DNA from: Bacteroidia bacterium
GTDB lineage: Bacteria > Bacteroidota > Bacteroidia > Cytophagales > Cyclobacteriaceae
Assembly (NCBI GenBank): GCA_016650355.1
Contig: JAENVX010000331.1
Span: 1-8,192, forward strand
Direction: 5' to 3'
DNA: 8,192 bases
Below the pieces are notes generated by a model. That model had not been told where the DNA came from. It saw nothing but the letters and a program-made list of their open reading frames with translations, and ran no database searches. Numbering within the stretch: position 1 is the stretch's first letter; each line of letters starts with the position of its first letter. Position numbers and translations under genes: made by a program. This document shows positions 4,511 to 8,192 of the stretch, in pieces.

Positions 4511-6955
4511 CTATTCGCTACGCAAAGAATTCACCGGATTTCTGATTGCTGCTTTGATTGATTGATAGCTTACCGTTAGCCAGGCAATGCTCAACGCAGC
4601 TACACCCGAGACCAAAATAATCCAAAGACTGATCTCAATCCTATAAGCAAAGTTTTGCAGCCACCAATTTTCCATTACGTACCAAGCTACCGGTACTGCA
4701 AGTACGAAGGAAATCACAATCATTTTAGTAAAGTCCGTTGACAGAAGTATTACCACTTCATTAACGGAAGCGCCCAATACTTTTCGCACACCAATCTCTT
4801 TCGTTCGTAAACTGGTGATGTAAGCAGACAAAGCAAACAATCCTATGCAAGCCACAAAAATAGCCAGACCGGAAAAGATTGCAAATAGGTCACCGGCTTG
4901 TTCCTCTGATTTGTATTGCGCACTAATATTCTGATCCAAGAATGAAAATTTAAATGGTTGTTCAGGCGCAATTTCTTTCCACTTAGCTTCAATCGACTTA
5001 ATAGCAGATGGAATTTGATCAGGCTTTATACGAGCTAAAATGTAGGCGGTTCCCCTGCCAAACGCTTCATTGCTTTGAATTACCAAAGGAGTGATCTCAT
5101 CTCGTAATGAAATGAAATTGAAATCCCTAACAATGCCTACAATGGTATAAGGTACAGCAATATTTCCTTCTGGTCTCTGCTGCATATCAATTAATTTCCT
5201 TCCTATGGGATCTTCAAGTCCCATTACTTTAACAGCAGTCTGATTGAGAATGATTGACAATGAATCATTTGTCTCTTTTGAAAACCACCTTCCCTCCTCT
5301 AATTCAATTCCTAACGTTTCTCCCAACTCGTCAGCAATTACCATCGATTTGGTTGTTAGGATTTCAGAAGAACCTTCTGGCTGAAATTGTATTCCAAAGT
5401 AACCATTTTCATCTCCAGGCAACGCAAATGACCCAGCAGCTCGCGTTACTTCCGGCATTCTTTTGATTTCCTCACTCAACGTTTCGGTCTGCTGTGGATT
5501 TAGATTAAAACATCTTTCCACTACAAGAACCTGTTCCTTATCAAAACCCAAAGACTTTTCCTGCATAAAAGTCATTTGTTCCTGAATGACCATTGTTCCG
5601 ATAATTAAGATAATCGAAATCCAAAACTGAAAGATCACCAATCCATTCCTAATCCATTTACCACTTTGATTACCAGTAAATGTTCCTTTTAATACCTGAA
5701 CGGGATTGAAGGATGATAATATAAAGGAAGGGTATATGCCTGCCAGAAAACCTACAAAGGCAGCCAACATTACTAACCAGGAAATTGACACCAGACTAAA
5801 GGGAAAAACGAGTTGTTTCTCAGTAAGATTATTAAAAAATGGTAAGGCCACTTGAATTATTACTACTGCCAAGGCTACTCCTATTGAACTTAATACAAAT
5901 GATTCGGTTAAAAATTGAGCCACGAGTTGTTGTTTGAAAGAGCCCATGACTTTTCGTAAGCCCACTTCCTTGGCACGCTCTGCCGATCGTGCAGTTGCGA
6001 GATTCATAAAATTTATACAAGCAATCACCAAAATAAGAATCGAAACTGAAATCATTATGTAAACTGATTTGCGATTCCCCCCCACTTTCATTTGCGCTTC
6101 CAGATTAGTTGGATCAAGATGTATGGAAGTCAGAGGTTGAAGAAAATATCGGTACCCGTTACCTTCATTTTTATAATCTTCCCAAGACTTCCCTAAGTTT
6201 CTTTCAATTTGGGCAGATGCATATGTATCTACCATTTTAGGGAATTTAGCTTCGAGCGCATCCGCATCGCTTCCAGGTGATAACTTGAAATAAGTGTATG
6301 CGGAAAACCCTGTAAAATTTTCTCGCTTTGTAAAAGGAAAAGTTGAAGAAGACAATAGGGCACTAAAATTGAAATGCGAATTTGGCGGAACATCCTCACA
6401 GACACCTGTTACTTTAAATTCCCCCGCTCCTGTCGTCAAGGTCTTTCCAAGGGCTTCACTATCTCCAAAATAACGTTCGGCTGTTTTCTTCGTGATTACT
6501 ACTGAATTGGCAAGACTTAAAGCAGTTACTGGATCTCCTTTTAAAAACTCGAAACTGAACATCTTGAAGAAAGTGCTATCTGCCAACAATACAAAGTCTT
6601 CATCAAATTGCTTCACTTCATCGTGCTCGTTTTTGTACGACATTGAGAAAGTTGCATTGCCAAACACATTCGTAGAAAGTTCAATTTCTGGATAGTCCTG
6701 TTTTGCTACACCTTCAAATGAATGCGGAACAATGGAATAAAAGGTAGAATGATTTGGATATTTTCTTTCCAGCACCATTCGGAAAATTCTATTGTTATCT
6801 GCAAAAAATGTATCATAAGAGAACTCGTTTCTTATGAACAATACAATAAGCAGGCAACTAGCGATGCCAACAGCAAGGCCAAGCACATTAATGAAGGTGT
6901 AAACCTTCTGTTTGAAAAGGTTTCTAATGGCAATCTTCAAATTGTTTTTGAACAT
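4511..6955 (-). CDS. ABC transporter permease, MacB/FtsX type with two FtsX domains
   Basis: The 814-residue inner-membrane protein has an internally duplicated layout. A first membrane span (about 18-41) is followed by a MacB-like periplasmic domain (about 45-285). FtsX domain 1 has spans near 298-322, 352-374 and 388-412. A span near 436-457 then leads to a second periplasmic domain (about 460-685), and FtsX domain 2 has spans near 690-713, 744-763 and 776-798. Each FtsX domain carries the cytoplasmic segment expected to dock the ATPase: EVGLRKVMGS at 329-338 and EIGVRKVLGA at 720-729. The tail NPVNSLRSE is typical of this Bacteroidota family. By analogy with MacB and LolCE it should couple ATP hydrolysis in a separate ATPase to periplasmic mechanical work, such as exporting or extracting a peptide, lipid or lipoprotein; the substrate is unknown. 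No ATPase gene lies in the window. The start at 6955 (MFKNNLKIAIRNL) is the family's usual beginning. Confidence 0.93.
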   Translation of the reverse strand: MFKNNLKIAIRNLFKQKVYTFINVLGLAVGIASCLLIVLFIRNEFSYDTFFADNNRIFRMVLERKYPNHSTFYSIVPHSFEGVAKQDYPEIELSTNVFGNATFSMSYKNEHDEVKQFDEDFVLLADSTFFKMFSFEFLKGDPVTALSLANSVVITKKTAERYFGDSEALGKTLTTGAGEFKVTGVCEDVPPNSHFNFSALLSSSTFPFTKRENFTGFSAYTYFKLSPGSDADALEAKFPKMVDTYASAQIERNLGKSWEDYKNEGNGYRYFLQPLTSIHLDPTNLEAQMKVGGNRKSVYIMISVSILILVIACINFMNLATARSAERAKEVGLRKVMGSFKQQLVAQFLTESFVLSSIGVALAVVIIQVALPFFNNLTEKQLVFPFSLVSISWLVMLAAFVGFLAGIYPSFILSSFNPVQVLKGTFTGNQSGKWIRNGLVIFQFWISIILIIGTMVIQEQMTFMQEKSLGFDKEQVLVVERCFNLNPQQTETLSEEIKRMPEVTRAAGSFALPGDENGYFGIQFQPEGSSEILTTKSMVIADELGETLGIELEEGRWFSKETNDSLSIILNQTAVKVMGLEDPIGRKLIDMQQRPEGNIAVPYTIVGIVRDFNFISLRDEITPLVIQSNEAFGRGTAYILARIKPDQIPSAIKSIEAKWKEIAPEQPFKFSFLDQNISAQYKSEEQAGDLFAIFSGLAIFVACIGLFALSAYITSLRTKEIGVRKVLGASVNEVVILLSTDFTKMIVISFVLAVPVAWYVMENWWLQNFAYRIEISLWIILVSGVAALSIAWLTVSYQSIKAAIRNPVNSLRSE

Positions 6956-6996
6956 AGGTACGAATTAGAGAAATATATAGACAATGCCTATGCCAT

Positions 6997-7004
6997 CAAA
7001 TTTA
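6997..7004 (-). promoter_or_regulatory. -7 promoter element of the permease gene
   Basis: On the minus strand this reads TAAATTTG, a perfect match to the Bacteroidota -7 consensus TAnnTTTG, 41 bases upstream of the permease ATG. A clear TTTG element at the usual 19-21 bases further upstream is not present; the nearest TTG is about 27 bases away, inside the dyad at 7031-7049. The perfect -7 box in the right place makes a promoter plausible, perhaps one assisted by an activator. Confidence 0.42.
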
Positions 7005-7030
7005 TGATCCTAAATCGGATAATTTAGAAC

Positions 7031-7049
7031 ACAATATCACTCATATTGT
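7031..7049. promoter_or_regulatory. Dyad upstream of the permease promoter
   Basis: ACAATAT (7031-7037) and ATATTGT (7043-7049) form a perfect 7-bp inverted repeat with a five-base spacer. It sits in the 131-base gap between the dehydrogenase stop and the permease start, about 27 bases upstream of the permease -7 box. Size and position suit a dimeric regulator's operator. No T-run flanks it and the arms are weak as RNA, so a terminator for the dehydrogenase is less likely. Confidence 0.4.
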
Positions 7050-7086
7050 CCGGAATAGGAGAATTCTGTTCGAAGGTGGACATTGA

Positions 7087-8192
7087 CTAAAATCTCTCGG
7101 GATTGAAAGCATCAATTCCGATGCTCTGCTTTTCTTGATTAATTATCTCTGAAATTATTTTGCCGGTACCCGGTGCAAGGCTAACACCCATCATCGAATG
7201 ACCAGTCGCCAAGGTTATATTTTTTACACGCTTACTCCTACCGATATATGGCAAACCATCTGGCGAACAGGGTCGCAAGCCATGCCATACTTTGCCTTTC
7301 TCGGGCATAGGTATTTTCATGTCTGGATAATATTTCGGTATTGAATCAACGATTCCCTTTACACGATTCATATTGACTGTGTGATCAATTCCAGTTATCT
7401 CCATTGTTCCACCAAATCGCAGGGTATTGCCCATAGGTGTAACTGCTACTCGTGCTTCAAGAAAAATGGAAGGGACTCGAATATTTTTTTTGACATCTTG
7501 TAAAGTGAAACTATATCCTTTACCAGCTTGCATGGGTATTGACAAATTTAATTTTGTTGCTAATAATCCTGACCAGGATCCCGCTGCAAGAATTACTTCA
7601 TCAAAAGAAAAATCATCTTTACTCGTTTTGATTGCCTTTATAGCTCGTGATTCAATTATGAAATCGTGTACTGATGTTTTCGTATGAAATATAACTCCGC
7701 GTGCTTTCAGTAACGAAATAAGTTGATTTACTAAAGCTTCTGGCGTAAGATGTGCATCGCCAGGAAAATAAACTCCTCCACGCACATTTACTTCCACATC
7801 AGGCTCTAACTTCTGAACTTCCTCGGCAGTTAAAACATGTGCTTCAATCCCAATACTATTAGCACGGTGCGCTGTCTCCACTTCCTCTTTCTCAGTTTCA
7901 GCATTTTGATAAAGCATCAGTAAACCACGTTCATGATAACCAAAATCAAAAGGCAGTTCATTCGCCAATTGTTGATACATTGATTTACTGAATAGGCTCA
8001 GTGCCTTTAAAGCGGGTATCGCACGCTCCACATGTTCCGCTGTTGAATGCCTATAAAACTGGTATCCCCACTTAACCAGATCTCCACTTAATCTTGGTCG
8101 AACATAAAATGGGCTGGATGAACTTAACATCCATCTCATACCTTTTGAAATCATGCCAGGTGTGGCTAAAGGAATAAAATGACTTGGAACAA
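7087..8192 (-). CDS. DadA-like FAD-dependent D-amino-acid dehydrogenase, 5' partial
   Basis: The frame remains open past the first in-window ATG (8154) to the right edge, where it reads VPSHFIPLATPGM. That is the conserved segment just after the N-terminal FAD motif in DadA-like proteins, so the true start and the GxGxxG loop (probably about 45-50 residues) lie outside. About 367 codons are visible against a usual length near 415. Other family marks are LAAGSWSG (about 7567-7590), GLRPCSPDGLPYIGR (about 7237-7281), and GHSMMGVSLAPGTGKI (about 7156-7203), which closes the FAD site. The enzyme should oxidise a D-amino or imino acid and pass electrons to a membrane acceptor. In Bacteroidota, relatives with the VPSHFIPLA segment often sit in hydroxyproline catabolic clusters, so cis-4-hydroxy-D-proline is a possible substrate; D-amino acids or glycine are alternatives. 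The neighbours that would decide this lie beyond the right edge. Confidence 0.9.
   Translation of the reverse strand, partial: VPSHFIPLATPGMISKGMRWMLSSSSPFYVRPRLSGDLVKWGYQFYRHSTAEHVERAIPALKALSLFSKSMYQQLANELPFDFGYHERGLLMLYQNAETEKEEVETAHRANSIGIEAHVLTAEEVQKLEPDVEVNVRGGVYFPGDAHLTPEALVNQLISLLKARGVIFHTKTSVHDFIIESRAIKAIKTSKDDFSFDEVILAAGSWSGLLATKLNLSIPMQAGKGYSFTLQDVKKNIRVPSIFLEARVAVTPMGNTLRFGGTMEITGIDHTVNMNRVKGIVDSIPKYYPDMKIPMPEKGKVWHGLRPCSPDGLPYIGRSKRVKNITLATGHSMMGVSLAPGTGKIISEIINQEKQSIGIDAFNPERF

Noticed and set aside
6722..7027. Plus-strand ORF of 101 codons covering the permease start and its upstream region
   Set aside because: Most of it is antisense to the permease N-terminus, the product has no recognisable domain, and it would run through the permease promoter candidate.
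8152..8154. ATG at 8154 as the start of the DadA-like gene
   Set aside because: The frame continues to the window edge through VPSHFIPLATPG, a conserved family segment, and the FAD-binding N-terminus would otherwise be missing.

Overview
The window looks like chromosomal DNA from a member of the Bacteroidota, most probably a Cytophagales-type bacterium. This rests on four things: moderate-to-low GC; protein families typical of the phylum (a large two-FtsX-domain permease of about 800 residues, a head-GIN/DUF2807 protein, a glycine-tailed RRM protein, and an outer-membrane barrel of the helix-hairpin-helix protein type); absence of Shine-Dalgarno sequences before nearly all starts; and several matches to the phylum's -7 promoter element TAnnTTTG. 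The genus cannot be fixed from this sequence.

Layout. Positions 3-1346 (+) hold the C-terminal 447 codons of a probable outer-membrane beta-barrel protein whose N-terminus lies outside the window. A 34-residue single-span membrane microprotein (1410-1514, +) follows. After it comes a short regulatory-looking stretch with a 10-bp direct repeat at exact 30-bp spacing and a stable dyad, then a secreted head-GIN-domain protein (1632-2360, +). Next is an overlapping two-gene unit: a nitrilase (2475-3401, +) and an NTF2/SnoaL-like protein (3388-3873, +). A leader of about 230 bases with two promoter candidates precedes a small RRM RNA-binding protein (4105-4440, +). A strong bidirectional hairpin terminator (4456-4487) separates this rightward block from a leftward block. 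The leftward block holds an 814-residue MacB/FtsX-type ABC permease (4511-6955, -) and, upstream of it, a DadA-like FAD-dependent amino-acid dehydrogenase (7087-8192, -) that runs off the right edge.

How the genes relate. Only the nitrilase and NTF2-like genes look physically coupled (14-base overlap), suggesting joint expression and possibly a shared metabolic step. The permease has its own promoter candidate and a dyad in front of it, so it is probably not simply co-transcribed with the dehydrogenase. No ATPase subunit is present for the permease in this window. The rest looks like ordinary chromosomal housekeeping and accessory genes. I found no transposase, CRISPR array, tRNA, rRNA, phage gene or defence cassette, and no convincing new multi-gene system. 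The most interesting leads are the microprotein, the G8 tract inside the barrel gene, the repeat/dyad in front of the GIN gene, and the nitrilase-NTF2 pair.
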